A stretch of 64,000 nt of DNA from Naasia lichenicola. Lineage in GTDB: Bacteria > Actinomycetota > Actinomycetes > Actinomycetales > Microbacteriaceae. Below the pieces are notes generated by a model, which was given only the letters and a program-made list of their open reading frames with translations, did no database searches and was not told where the DNA came from. The translations under genes were made by a program, and so were the position numbers. Of this stretch, positions 7,677 to 16,368 are shown piece after piece; positions within the stretch are counted from its first letter, which is position 1; each line of letters starts with the position of its first letter. The stretch lies in assembly GCF_004801885.1 (NCBI RefSeq), contig NZ_SSSM01000005.1, positions 248,001 to 312,000 of the forward strand, given 5' to 3'.

Positions 7677-9161
7677 ATGACCGCCTTCACCGTCGAGTCG
7701 AAGGTCTCCCGTGGCCCCGACCGGATCGAGCCCCACGTCGTCGTCCTGTTCGGCGCCACCGGAGACCTCGCGAAACGCAAGCTCCTGCCGGGGATGTTCC
7801 ACCTGGCGCTCTCCTCCCTCGCACCGGCCATCGAGATCGTCGGGACCTCTCTGGAGGAGATCAGCTCCGAGGAGTTCCGCGAGCTCGCCCACTCCGCCTG
7901 CGACGAGTTCAGCCGACTGCCGCTGACGGAGGAGCAGTGGGAGTTCTTCGCCTCGAAGATCCACTACGTCTCCCAGGCGGCCGGTCCCGAGGCGCTGGCG
8001 ACGGCGGTGCGCGCAGCGCAGCAGCGGCTGGGCGAGGGAGCGCGCCTGCTGCACTACACGAGCGTCCCGCCCAAGGCCGCGCTGGCCGTCGTCCACATGC
8101 TGGAGAAGGCGGATCTGGTCGCGAACTCGCGGATCATCATGGAGAAGCCGTTCGGCACCGATCTCGCGAGCGCGGTCGCGCTCAACGCAGAGCTCCACGA
8201 GACGTTCGACGAGAGCCAGATCTTCCGGATCGACCACTTCCTCGGCAAGGAGCCCGCGCAGAACATCCTCGCCATCCGCTTCGCGAACGGCCTGTTCGAG
8301 CCGATCTGGAACCGCAACTTCATCGATCACGTGCAGATCGACATCCCCGAGACCCTCGGCCTCGATCGCCGAGCGGCCTTCTACGAGTCGACGGGCGCCT
8401 ACAAGGACATGGTCGTCACGCACCTGTTCCAGGTGCTCGCCTTCATGGCCATGGAGGCGCCGACCGCCCTGGAGCCCCGCGCGATCAGCGAGGAGAAGAA
8501 CAAGGTCTTCCGCTCCATGCTGCCGATCGATCCCGCCAAGGTGGTCCGCGGTCAGTACATCGGCTACAAGGACGAGCCGGGGGTCTCCCCCGACAGCGAC
8601 ACCGAGACGTTCATCGCGCTGCAGTGCGAGATCGACAACTGGCGCTGGGCCGGAGTGCCGTTCTACCTGCGCACCGGGAAGCGACTCGCGGAGGGGCAGC
8701 GGATCATCTCGATCGCGTTCAAGGAACCCCCGAAGAGCATGTTCCCGATCGGGTCGGGCCTCGGCGTCAAGGGCCCCGACCACCTGACCTTCGACCTCGC
8801 CGACGCGGCCAAGATGTCGCTGTCGTTCTACGGCAAGCGCCCGGGACCCGGCATGAAGCTCGACAAGATCAGCATGCAGTTCGCGATGCAGGAGACCGAC
8901 AACGCGGGCGACATCCTCGAGGCGTACGAGCGGCTCATCCTCGACGCGATGAAGGGCGACCGGACGCTGTTCACGACGTCGGAGGGCATCGAGCGGCTCT
9001 GGGAGGTGTCGGAGGCGCTGATCGAGGATCCGCCTCCCGTCCGCACCTACGCCCAGGGCTCGTGGGGTCCGAACGCCATCCACCAGCTGGTGGCGCCGAA
9101 CGCGTGGCGGCTGCCCTTCGAGCGCGCCTGGCGCGAGAAGAAGAACCCGCAGGTTCCGTAG
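7677..9161 (+). CDS. zwf: Glucose-6-phosphate dehydrogenase
   Basis: G6PD oxidises glucose-6-phosphate to 6-phosphogluconolactone with NAD(P)+, the first step of the oxidative pentose phosphate pathway. The protein has 494 residues. The Rossmann motif GATGDLAKRK is at about 26-35. The active-site motif is R184-I-D-H-F-L-G-K191 (Phe where Tyr is commoner). The start was taken at ATG 7677; a TTG 48 bp upstream in frame would add an unconserved stretch. A 6-phosphogluconate dehydrogenase gene lies at 38.9 kb. A large hairpin follows the stop. Confidence 0.96.
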   Translation: MTAFTVESKVSRGPDRIEPHVVVLFGATGDLAKRKLLPGMFHLALSSLAPAIEIVGTSLEEISSEEFRELAHSACDEFSRLPLTEEQWEFFASKIHYVSQAAGPEALATAVRAAQQRLGEGARLLHYTSVPPKAALAVVHMLEKADLVANSRIIMEKPFGTDLASAVALNAELHETFDESQIFRIDHFLGKEPAQNILAIRFANGLFEPIWNRNFIDHVQIDIPETLGLDRRAAFYESTGAYKDMVVTHLFQVLAFMAMEAPTALEPRAISEEKNKVFRSMLPIDPAKVVRGQYIGYKDEPGVSPDSDTETFIALQCEIDNWRWAGVPFYLRTGKRLAEGQRIISIAFKEPPKSMFPIGSGLGVKGPDHLTFDLADAAKMSLSFYGKRPGPGMKLDKISMQFAMQETDNAGDILEAYERLILDAMKGDRTLFTTSEGIERLWEVSEALIEDPPPVRTYAQGSWGPNAIHQLVAPNAWRLPFERAWREKKNPQVP

Positions 9162-9190
9162 GCGCCCGTTCCTCCTTCGGGCACACGCAC

Positions 9191-9228
9191 ATCGTCCGGG
9201 CACACCCTTGAGGGTGTGCCCGGACGAT
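9191..9228. terminator. Strong bidirectional hairpin between zwf and msrA
   Basis: Two perfect 18-nt complementary arms (9191-9208 and 9211-9228) are separated by only 2 nt. Outer CACATCG/CGATGTG segments (9188-9194 and 9231-9237) can also pair. The structure lies between convergent zwf and msrA and is followed by TT on the plus strand. It probably stops transcription from both sides. Confidence 0.75.
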
Positions 9229-9250
9229 TTCGATGTGCCGCGGGTAGCGA

Positions 9251-9763
9251 CTAGGCGGGCTGCTCCTCGCGGTGCGGGAGCTTCCATCCCGGACGCACGT
9301 AGTGGCAGGTGTAGCCGTAGGGGTTCTTCTCCAGGTAGTCCTGGTGCTCCTCCTCGGCCTCCCAGAACGCGCCGGCCGGCTCGACCTCGGTGACGACCTT
9401 GCCCGGCCAGATGCCGGACGCGTCGACGTCGGCGATAGTGTCCAGGGCGACCTGCTTCTGCGCCTCAGACGTGAAGAAGATGGCCGAGCGGTAGCTGGAT
9501 CCGACGTCGTTTCCCTGGCGGTCCTTGGTCGACGGATCGTGGATCTGGAAGAAGAACTCCAGGATGTCGCGGTAGCTGATCACGTCGGGGTCGAACACCA
9601 CCTCGACCGCCTCGGCGTGGCCGCCATGGCTGCGGTAAGTGGCGTTGTCCTCCCAGCCGCCGGAGTAGCCGACGCGGGACGAGATCACTCCGGGACGTCG
9701 GCGCAGCAGCTGCTGCGCTCCCCAGAAGCAGCCGCCGGCGAGGATCGCGGTCTCGGTCGTCAT
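9251..9763 (-). CDS. msrA: Peptide methionine-(S)-S-oxide reductase MsrA
   Basis: MsrA reduces the S epimer of methionine sulfoxide using thioredoxin; trxA and trxB are in this window. The 170-residue protein has the catalytic GCFWG motif with C12. A second Cys at 153 ([11 protein letters not shown]) is a likely resolving residue. It overlaps the upstream msrB by 4 bp (ATGA), so the two are translated as a coupled operon msrB-msrA. Confidence 0.96.
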   Translation of the reverse strand: MTTETAILAGGCFWGAQQLLRRRPGVISSRVGYSGGWEDNATYRSHGGHAEAVEVVFDPDVISYRDILEFFFQIHDPSTKDRQGNDVGSSYRSAIFFTSEAQKQVALDTIADVDASGIWPGKVVTEVEPAGAFWEAEEEHQDYLEKNPYGYTCHYVRPGWKLPHREEQPA

Positions 9764-10269
9764 CGTGCGTTCTCCTCGGTGTCGGTCGCGGTGTCGGTCG
9801 CGGTGCCGCCGAACAGGGCGCGGTAGTCGCCGTAGCCCTGGCTCTCGAGCTGGCCGACGGGGATGAAGCGAAGGGCGGCGGAGTTGATGCAGTAGCGCAA
9901 TCCTCCGGCCTCGACGGGGCCGTCGTCGAAGACGTGTCCGAGGTGGCTGTCGGCGTTGGTGGAGCGCACCTCGACGCGACGCATCCCGTAGGTGTTGTCC
10001 TCGTGCCGGATCACGTTCGCCGAGTCGATCGGCTGCGTGAAGCTCGGCCAGCCGGAGCGGCTGTCGTACTTGTCGGTCGAGGAGAAGAGCGGCTCTCCCG
10101 AGACGATGTCGACGTAGATGCCGTCATCGTGGTTGTCCCAGAACTCACCGGTGAAGGCGGGCTCGGTGGCCGACTGCTGGGTCACCGCGAACTGCTCGCG
10201 AGTCAGGGCGGCGACCGCCTCAGGGCTCTTCGCGTACTTCGTCGCGGTCTTGCTGGACTGGGTGGTCAT
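9760..10269 (-). CDS. msrB: Peptide methionine-(R)-S-oxide reductase MsrB (zinc-free type)
   Basis: MsrB reduces the R epimer of methionine sulfoxide. The 169-residue protein has the catalytic Cys at 127 ([11 protein letters not shown]) and the SGWPSF motif. The two CxxC pairs that bind structural zinc in many MsrB proteins are missing: the sequence reads [11 protein letters not shown] and DSRSGWPSF at those places. The C-terminal 20 residues ([14 protein letters not shown]) are low-complexity. It is the first gene of the msrB-msrA operon and divergent from malQ. The 5' region contains a short ATGTCGC/GCGACAT stem (10288-10306). Confidence 0.95.
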   Translation of the reverse strand: MTTQSSKTATKYAKSPEAVAALTREQFAVTQQSATEPAFTGEFWDNHDDGIYVDIVSGEPLFSSTDKYDSRSGWPSFTQPIDSANVIRHEDNTYGMRRVEVRSTNADSHLGHVFDDGPVEAGGLRYCINSAALRFIPVGQLESQGYGDYRALFGGTATDTATDTEENAR

Positions 10270-10422
10270 GGTGTGTCCTTCTGTCTCATGTCGCTGGCTG
10301 CGACATCGGGGCTTCTGGCCTCAGTAGATAGAACCGCGGGAACCTGGAGTTAGTTCCCCGTCGGCAGGGAACTTGCTGTGCGCATCGTGGCCATCCTGCT
10401 GCACCGAGCGAGAGGATGGAGC

Positions 10423-12258
10423 ATGCCTCTTCCCGCTCGCCTCGCCGCGCTCGCACAGCAGCACGGCATCGCCACCTCCTTCGACGACTGGCGAGGGCGC
10501 TCGACGGAGGCGTCGGAATCGACGGTCACGGCGATCCTTGCCGCGATGGGGATCACCGAGTCGAGCGACCCGGGTCCCGTGCCGTCGGGCACTGCCTCCG
10601 TCGTGAGCGATCCCCACGCCTACCTCGGTGTGCCCGAGTCGCTCGGCGACGGCCCGGCCTGGGGGTTCGCCGTCCAGCTCTACAGCGTCCGGTCCCGCCG
10701 GTCGTGGGGCGTCGGCGACCTCGGCGACCTCGCGACGCTCGCCCGCTGGTCGGCTGAGCTGGGCGCCGACTACATCCTCATCAACCCGCTGCACGCGGCC
10801 GAACCGGTCGCGCCGCTGCAGCCTTCGCCCTATCTGCCCTCCTCTCGGCGATTCTGGAATCCGCTCTACATCCGCGTGGAGGACGTGCCGGAGTTCGCGC
10901 AGGTCGACGCCGAGGAGCAGGCCGTGATCGAGGCGCTGGCCGCCTCGGTCCACGACGAGCTCGACGGCGCTGAGCTGATCGACCGCGACACATCGTGGAA
11001 CGCCAAGCGGGCAGCACTCGAACTGCTCCACCGTGCCCCCCGGAATGCGGAACGGGACGCGGCGTACTCCGCATTCCGCGAGCTGCACGGCGACGCACTC
11101 ACCGGCTTCGCCACCTGGAACGCCCTCGCGGTCGGGCACGGCGTCGACTCGCGGCTCTGGCCCGAGGAGCTGCGCGATCCGGCGAGCGCCGCCGTCGCGG
11201 AGTTCGCGACCGGACATCCCACGGAGATCGACTTCGAGATGTGGCTGCAGTGGGTGCTCGACGAGCAGCTCGAGTCCGTCCAGGCCACGGCGAAGGCCGC
11301 CGGGATGAGCATCGGGATCATGCACGACCTCGCCGTCGGGGTGCACCCGGGCGGCGCCGACGCCTGGCGCAACCGCTCCGTCTACGCGGGGGGCGTGCGC
11401 GTCGGTGCCCCGCCGGACGCCTACAACCAGATCGGCCAGGACTGGCAGCAGCCTCCCTGGCGTCCCGATCGTCTCGCCGAGCGCGATTACGCGCCCTTCC
11501 GCGACCTGATCCGCAACGTGCTGCGCCATGCGGGCGGAGTCCGGATCGATCACATCATCGGACTGTTCCGCCTCTGGTGGATCCCCGAGGGCGCGTCCCC
11601 TGCGGAGGGGACCTACGTGCGCTACGACCACGAGGCCTTCATCGGCATCCTGATCGAGGAGGCGCGGCGGGTCGGCGCCGTCATCGTGGGCGAGGACCTC
11701 GGCGTGGTGGAGCCCAGCGCCCGCGTCTACCTGAAGGAGCACGGCATCCTCGGCACGTCGATCCTCTGGTTCGAACGCGGACAGGACGGCGAGCCGCTGC
11801 CCGCCGAGCAATGGCGGGAGCTGTGCCTCGCGTCTGCGACGACCCACGATCTGCCTCCCAACGCCGGCTACCTCGAAGGCGTGCACGTCGAGCTGCGTGA
11901 CCGGCTCGGCCTGCTCGAGCGCCCGGTGCAGGAGGAGCGAGAGGCGGACGAGCAGGATCGGTCCAGCTGGCTGGCGGAGCTGCGCCGCCGGGACCTCCTG
12001 GCGGGCGAGGCGACCGTCGAGGACACGGTCACCGCGCTGCACCGCTATCTGAGGCTTGCACCCTCGCGGCTGCTCAATGTCGCACTCACCGATGCGGTGG
12101 GCGACCGGCGCACGCAGAACCAGCCGGGAACGGATGAGAGCCAGTATCCGAACTGGCAGATCCCGCTGTCGGGACCGGATGGGAAGCCGCTGCTGCTCGA
12201 AGACGTCCTGGTATCGGATCGCGCGCAGGCATTGGCGGCGGCGATCGACGGTCGCTGA
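10423..12258 (+). CDS. malQ: 4-alpha-glucanotransferase (amylomaltase), GH77, short form
   Basis: MalQ transfers glucan chains between maltodextrins. The GH77 core is intact: WGVGDLGDL near residue 105, the nucleophile region RIDHIIGLFRLWW and the acid/base region VIVGEDLGVVEP. The start was taken at ATG 10423, which has AGAGGA 6 nt upstream; GTG 10378 would add 15 residues without an RBS. The N-terminal helical segment (1-45) runs through a Pro/Ser/Gly linker straight into the core at about residue 75. The roughly 100-residue beta-sandwich usual in actinobacterial MalQ seems absent, giving 611 residues instead of about 700. No other maltose genes are adjacent. Confidence 0.93.
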   Translation: MPLPARLAALAQQHGIATSFDDWRGRSTEASESTVTAILAAMGITESSDPGPVPSGTASVVSDPHAYLGVPESLGDGPAWGFAVQLYSVRSRRSWGVGDLGDLATLARWSAELGADYILINPLHAAEPVAPLQPSPYLPSSRRFWNPLYIRVEDVPEFAQVDAEEQAVIEALAASVHDELDGAELIDRDTSWNAKRAALELLHRAPRNAERDAAYSAFRELHGDALTGFATWNALAVGHGVDSRLWPEELRDPASAAVAEFATGHPTEIDFEMWLQWVLDEQLESVQATAKAAGMSIGIMHDLAVGVHPGGADAWRNRSVYAGGVRVGAPPDAYNQIGQDWQQPPWRPDRLAERDYAPFRDLIRNVLRHAGGVRIDHIIGLFRLWWIPEGASPAEGTYVRYDHEAFIGILIEEARRVGAVIVGEDLGVVEPSARVYLKEHGILGTSILWFERGQDGEPLPAEQWRELCLASATTHDLPPNAGYLEGVHVELRDRLGLLERPVQEEREADEQDRSSWLAELRRRDLLAGEATVEDTVTALHRYLRLAPSRLLNVALTDAVGDRRTQNQPGTDESQYPNWQIPLSGPDGKPLLLEDVLVSDRAQALAAAIDGR

Positions 12259-12296
12259 ACCGTCGGAGACCTGGCAGAGATCCCGCCCAGACTGCT

Positions 12297-14306
12297 CTAT
12301 TCGGAGTGATCGGGCAGTGCCGCGAAGACCAGCGACGCCGCCGACCTGCCGCGGAGCACGACGATCATCAGCTCGTTGGTGAGGCGCTTCCGTGAGCGAG
12401 ACACCCTTCCCCGGAACAGGCCCGGCGTCTGTGGATCAGTACGCAGGATGTGGCCGTCGACCCACACCTCGGTCGAGTCGGCGACAGCCTCGGCGCTGAC
12501 CTCCACCTGCCAGAACCGATCCGTCGGCGACACCGTCACCACGATCGAATCCATCGCCCCGTCGCCGGCCGTCGGGTCGACGCGCGCGGCTCCGTCCCTG
12601 GTCTCGATCTGATTGCTCGGCAGGGTCGGCGTCAGGAAGGCGGGCTGTCGCCTCCGCGTCGCTGCCTCGTACGCCGAGGCGTGATCGATCAGCGCGTCGT
12701 CGCTGTAGGCGGCGCCGGCGAAGGTGAGACCCACCGGCATCTGGATGTCGCCCATGAAGCCCATCGGCACGGTCACTGTCGGGATGCCGAGGTGTCGGAT
12801 CACCCGGTTGCCGTTGGAGTAGACGACTCCATTGCGCGATGCTGCCTCCAGGCTCTCCGGCCGGGTGAACAGATCGACTCGACCCACATCGCCGGCCGCA
12901 GGGAAGACGACCAGGTCGAGCTTCAGCGCCGCCATCCAGTCCTCGAAGTCCTCGCGCCGTGCCTGCTCGAGTCCACGAAGCAGCTGGGCGATCCCGGGCA
13001 CCTCGTCGAAGCTCGCCGGCAGGCCCTGCTTGACCAGCTCGGCCAGCCGCTGCCAGTCGAATCCGCCGCGCGCCCGTGTGATCCAGACCGGCACGGGAGC
13101 GTCGTCGACCGGGAAGACGGTATCGCCGTCGACGTCGGCCCAGCTGTTCAGCTCGGGGTCCGCGTTGTCGCGCAGGAACGCGTCGAGCGCCATCGCGGTG
13201 ATCGGCCCGCCCTCGACCGCGCGCCAGTTCGCGGGCACCAGTCCGCGTGCCGCAAGGCCCTGCGAATCGGGGCGGTCCTCTTCGTAGTTGGACACGACCG
13301 GGAAGTCGACCTCGATGACCTCGGCGCCGAGTGCGCGCAGATCCTCGGCCGCGCGATCCCAGAGCGCGCGTACCGACGGGCGGATGGCGGGCGGGTCCAG
13401 GGGGACGGGATCCTCGCCGATGTAGAGGCGGGGCACCCCGATGCGGAGTCCGTCGAGGCGATCGGGGCGCGGGCGGGCGATGGGCGCAGGCAGCACGGAC
13501 TCCGGCGTCGGCAGCTCCACGGTGCTCTGCTGGCGCCAGAAGTCACCGCGGGAGTCCTCGTCGGTGACGGCCAGCACGTCGAGCACGCGCAGCAGGTCCG
13601 AGACCGTGCGGGTGTGCGGCACCACGACGTCGCAGGTCGGGCGGAGCGGCCAGTTGCCACGGATCGAGAGCACCCCGCGCGAGGGCGTATAGGCGACGAG
13701 GCTGTTGTTGGAGGCGGGCGCGCGACCGGAGGACACCGTCTCCTCTGCCATGCCGAAGGCGCACATGCTCGCCGCGGTGGCCGTGCCGGATCCGTTCGAC
13801 GAGCCCGATCCCCACGCCGCAGTCAGGAACTGCGGGTGGTACGGGCTGCGGGCGTAGTCGTAGACACCGGGCTGCATGCCGCCGGCTGCCATGGGCGGCA
13901 TATTGGTCTTGCCGAGCAGCACGGCTCCGGCCGCCCGGAGCTGCGCGACGGAGGCCGCATCCTCGTTCGCGACGAGGTCGGCGAGCGCCGGACTCCCGGA
14001 GGCGACCGTCAGGCCCTTCACCTTGTAGCTGTCCTTCACCGTGAACGGCACGCCCTCGAGCGGCCCCGCCGTTCCCGCTCGACGCCGGGCATCGGATGCT
14101 GCCGCCTGCTCGAGACAGGTCGGATCGAGCACCGCGATCGCGTGCAGGCAGAGGCCGGTGCGGTCGTAGTACGCGATGCGGTTGAGATAGGCGCAGACGA
14201 GCTCGACGCTCGTGACTGCGCCGGACTCCATCGCGGCGAGCATCTCGGCGATGCCCAGCTCGACGACATCGATCCGATTTCCCGCCGGGTTCGCTGCTGC
14301 ATCCAC
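12297..14306 (-). CDS. Amidase-signature family amidohydrolase
   Basis: This 669-residue protein is an amidase-signature enzyme with a Ser-cisSer-Lys triad. K91 lies in FTVKDSYK, the cis-Ser in GSGSSNGSG (168-174), and the nucleophile S193 in EETVSSGRAP. The first 540 residues or so form the family domain. The last 100 residues look like a small beta-rich domain (IVVTVSPTDRFWQVEVSAE), which is unusual for the family and of unknown role. The start is GTG. The substrate is unknown. It is not the GatA subunit, since no gatB or gatC is nearby and the motif spacing differs. The gene is convergent with malQ, with 38 bp between. Confidence 0.9.
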   Translation of the reverse strand: MDAAANPAGNRIDVVELGIAEMLAAMESGAVTSVELVCAYLNRIAYYDRTGLCLHAIAVLDPTCLEQAAASDARRRAGTAGPLEGVPFTVKDSYKVKGLTVASGSPALADLVANEDAASVAQLRAAGAVLLGKTNMPPMAAGGMQPGVYDYARSPYHPQFLTAAWGSGSSNGSGTATAASMCAFGMAEETVSSGRAPASNNSLVAYTPSRGVLSIRGNWPLRPTCDVVVPHTRTVSDLLRVLDVLAVTDEDSRGDFWRQQSTVELPTPESVLPAPIARPRPDRLDGLRIGVPRLYIGEDPVPLDPPAIRPSVRALWDRAAEDLRALGAEVIEVDFPVVSNYEEDRPDSQGLAARGLVPANWRAVEGGPITAMALDAFLRDNADPELNSWADVDGDTVFPVDDAPVPVWITRARGGFDWQRLAELVKQGLPASFDEVPGIAQLLRGLEQARREDFEDWMAALKLDLVVFPAAGDVGRVDLFTRPESLEAASRNGVVYSNGNRVIRHLGIPTVTVPMGFMGDIQMPVGLTFAGAAYSDDALIDHASAYEAATRRRQPAFLTPTLPSNQIETRDGAARVDPTAGDGAMDSIVVTVSPTDRFWQVEVSAEAVADSTEVWVDGHILRTDPQTPGLFRGRVSRSRKRLTNELMIVVLRGRSAASLVFAALPDHSE

Positions 14307-14399
14307 GGTGTCCGCCTTTCCGTCGCGCTCATCCTTTCAGCACGATGTTCCGGCGGGTGTTCGGCAGCGTGTTCGGACGACGCCGGGGCCGTTAACGGG

Positions 14400-14437
14400 C
14401 GAAGCACCGCAGACCCGAACCGGTCTGCGGTGCTTCG
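14400..14437 (-). terminator. Terminator hairpin downstream of tRNA-Leu
   Basis: Perfect 16-bp stem (14400-14415 with 14422-14437) and a 6-nt loop. It starts 5 nt after the tRNA-Leu 3' end on the minus strand. Confidence 0.75.
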
Positions 14438-14441
14438 ACGC

Positions 14442-14528
14442 TGGTGCGCGAGGGGGGAGTTGAACCCCCACGCCCTCACGGGCACACGGACCTGAACCGT
14501 GCGCGTCTGCCTATTCCGCCACTCGCGC
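14442..14528 (-). tRNA. tRNA-Leu(CAG)
   Basis: The minus strand folds as a class II tRNA with acceptor stem GCGCGAG/CTCGCGC and a long variable arm (GTGCCCGTGAGGGCGT region). The anticodon loop TTCAGGT gives anticodon CAG, and GGTTCAACT is the T loop. The 3' CCA is encoded (14442-14444). No integrase gene is nearby. Confidence 0.97.
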
Positions 14529-14618
14529 TCACCACGACGCTCTCGCGCCGACGAGCGAGATTACCACAGCGTCCAGGCTCCTCTTCGAAGCGGGCATCCA
14601 GTCCGCTGCGCGCATGAC

Positions 14619-14718
14619 GGCCACCTTTCCTACCGTCGGCCCGGTATACAAACCTGGCCGACAGTAGGAAGGGTGGCCGGGGCGGGCGGAAAGGTGGCCA
14701 ACGGTAGGAAAGGTGGCC
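14619..14718. repeat. Three copies of a 23-bp repeat in the tRNA-Leu/fhaA intergenic region
   Basis: The 23-bp unit GGCC(A/G)ACNGTAGGAA(A/G)GGTGGCC is present at 14656-14678 and 14696-14718 in one orientation and at 14619-14641 inverted. Spacing between copies 2 and 3 is exactly 40 bp. An extra half unit GGAAAGGTGGCC lies at 14688-14699. Copies 1 and 2 could form a long hairpin. The stretch 14529-14885 between divergent genes holds nothing else recognisable except the fhaA promoter. Confidence 0.75.
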
Positions 14719-14824
14719 GAGCCGACCGCAGGCGGCGGGCCGACGGCGCTCATCCGGGAGGATGAACCTGCGGCTCAATGGGACGGTCGGGGCGAGGCAG
14801 AACGGCTCTCAAAGGGTCGCGGGC

Positions 14825-14830
14825 TAACAT
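14825..14830 (+). promoter_or_regulatory. Candidate -10 hexamer TAACAT for the fhaA-pknB operon
   Basis: TAACAT lies 55 bp upstream of GTG 14886. The mRNA would have a leader of about 50 nt with GGAAGG just before the start. No matching -35 is clear. Confidence 0.35.
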
Positions 14831-14885
14831 TCCCTGAGGCAAGGCGCGGAGTCCCGCGCGCGCTCGACCGGAAGGCCGCGGACCC

Positions 14886-15776
14886 GTGGGCATACTCGAC
14901 AACTTCGAAAGAGGTCTCGAGCGCGCGGTGAACGGCGTCTTCGCCAAGACGTTCCGCTCCGGTCTGCAGCCCATCGAGATCACCTCGGCACTGCGCCGCG
15001 AGCTCGACACCCATGCCGCAGTGGTGAGTCGGGATCGCATCCTCGCGCCGAACCGGTTCGTCGTGCATCTCGCGCCCGCAGACTTCGATCGGATGGACGG
15101 ACTCGGTCCGGATCTGCTCGACGAGCTGACGGCACTGGTCAAACAGCACGCCGCTGCTCAGGGCTACCAGTTCGCCGGTCCCATCAGCATCGACCTGCAG
15201 GCGGATCCCCACATCACGGACGGCCTCATCCAGGTCGACTCCGGCAATCTCCGCGGCAAGTCCATCGAGTGGACCCCGGTGCTCGAGATCGCCGGGACGC
15301 GCTATCCGCTCGCCAAGGGGCGCACCATCATCGGCCGCGGCTCGGACGCCGACATCACGATCGCCGACACCGGCACGAGCCGCAAACACGTGGAAGTGCT
15401 CTGGGATGGGAGCCGCGCCCAGATCAACGACCTCGGCAGCACGAACGGCTCGTCGGTCGACGGACAGAAGGTGACCAAGGCGCTCCTCGCCCCCGACTCG
15501 GTCATGCAGATCGGCCGGACCCAGATCACCTTCCGGCTGGTGCCGCAGTCGGCGGACAGCGTCGCGAAGGCCCGTCCGGCCGCGCCCCGGGCTGCGCCAC
15601 AGGCCGATCAGCCTCCCGCACGTCGGGCACCTCGCGCTGCGGAGCGCCCCGCTCGCCCATCGACGCGCTCGCCCATGCAGTGGCCGGCGGCGGCCGGGGA
15701 GTCGTTCCCGGACGATGAGCCGCCCGACGACCCGTTCGCCGAGCTCGGCCTCGACGACTCCGGCAGCTGGCGATGA
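14886..15776 (+). CDS. fhaA: FHA-domain protein FhaA with DUF3662
   Basis: This is the first gene of the kinase/division operon. The 296-residue cytoplasmic protein has an N-terminal DUF3662 domain (GILDNFERGLERAVNG..., about 1-115). A Pro/Ala/Arg-rich linker (about 220-270) separates or follows an FHA domain at about 140-215, with the phosphothreonine-binding motifs GRGSDADITI, TSRKHVEV and LGSTNGSSVDG. In mycobacteria FhaA binds phosphorylated partners of PknA/PknB, such as the MurJ pseudokinase. Start GTG 14886 is the conserved MGILD. The 3' end overlaps the next gene by 4 bp (ATGA). Confidence 0.93.
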   Translation: MGILDNFERGLERAVNGVFAKTFRSGLQPIEITSALRRELDTHAAVVSRDRILAPNRFVVHLAPADFDRMDGLGPDLLDELTALVKQHAAAQGYQFAGPISIDLQADPHITDGLIQVDSGNLRGKSIEWTPVLEIAGTRYPLAKGRTIIGRGSDADITIADTGTSRKHVEVLWDGSRAQINDLGSTNGSSVDGQKVTKALLAPDSVMQIGRTQITFRLVPQSADSVAKARPAAPRAAPQADQPPARRAPRAAERPARPSTRSPMQWPAAAGESFPDDEPPDDPFAELGLDDSGSWR

Positions 15777-16363
15777 GCGAGCTCACCCTCCTGATCCTGC
15801 GTTTCGGATTCCTCGCGCTGCTCTGGGCCTTCGTCTTCGGCATCGTCTATGCGCTGCGCTCCGACCTGTTCGGCGCACGCGTGCGTCGACTGCAGGATGC
15901 GGCACCCGCCGGCCCGACCGGACTGAGCGGTCCGGGCCTCGGGACAGGCCCCGGACCGGTGGTCGCGCCCGCCCTCTCCCCCACGTTCGCGGACGCTCCC
16001 CCGGCGGTGCAGTCGCTGCCGACCGGCAACCCCGTGCTGCTCCAGCAGGGCAGGCCGATGGCGACCACAGGATCGGCCATGCGGCTCGTCATCACCTCGG
16101 GTCCGAAAGCCGGAACCGAGATCCCTCTGGGCTCCGAGCCGCTCACCATCGGCAGGTCCAGCGAGTCGGGACTGCAGATCCGCGACGACTACACCTCCAC
16201 CCACCACGCCCGCCTCCTGCTCTGGGGCGACGAATGGGTCATCCAGGACCTCGACTCCACGAACGGCACGTTCCTCGACGGCGCGCGAGTGACCGTTCCC
16301 ACCCAGATTCCGATCAACACGCCTCTCAAGGTCGGCGCCACGACGTTCGAGCTGCGACGGTAG
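15773..16363 (+). CDS. fhaB: FHA-domain membrane protein FhaB (FipA)
   Basis: The 196-residue protein has one N-terminal membrane segment (LLILRFGFLALLWAFVFGIV, about 5-24). A Gly/Pro-rich linker follows, then a C-terminal FHA domain at about 105-190 with GRSSESGLQI, TSTHHARLLL and LDSTNGTFLDG. In relatives FhaB/FipA links PknA phosphorylation to FtsZ/FtsQ and division under stress. It overlaps fhaA (ATGA) and is followed 6 bp later by the PP2C gene. Confidence 0.92.
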   Translation: MSELTLLILRFGFLALLWAFVFGIVYALRSDLFGARVRRLQDAAPAGPTGLSGPGLGTGPGPVVAPALSPTFADAPPAVQSLPTGNPVLLQQGRPMATTGSAMRLVITSGPKAGTEIPLGSEPLTIGRSSESGLQIRDDYTSTHHARLLLWGDEWVIQDLDSTNGTFLDGARVTVPTQIPINTPLKVGATTFELRR

Positions 16364-16368
16364 GCGCA

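Noticed and set aside
7512-9287. Minus-strand frame upstream of csoR covering zwf
   Set aside because: Antisense of zwf; csoR starts at GTG 7511.
10288-10373. Two small stems (ATGTCGC/GCGACAT and AGTTCCC/GGGAACT) between msrB and malQ as a riboswitch
   Set aside because: Stems of 7 bp with no conserved core; they may be operators but nothing more can be supported.
10321-12042. Long minus-strand ORF over malQ
   Set aside because: It is the antisense of malQ, with no RBS and unlikely composition.
12450-14495. 681-codon plus-strand ORF over the amidase and tRNA-Leu
   Set aside because: Antisense of the amidase; it runs through a tRNA gene.
14619-14718. Repeat trio as a CRISPR array
   Set aside because: One copy is inverted, the spacers are 14-17 bp, and there are no cas genes.
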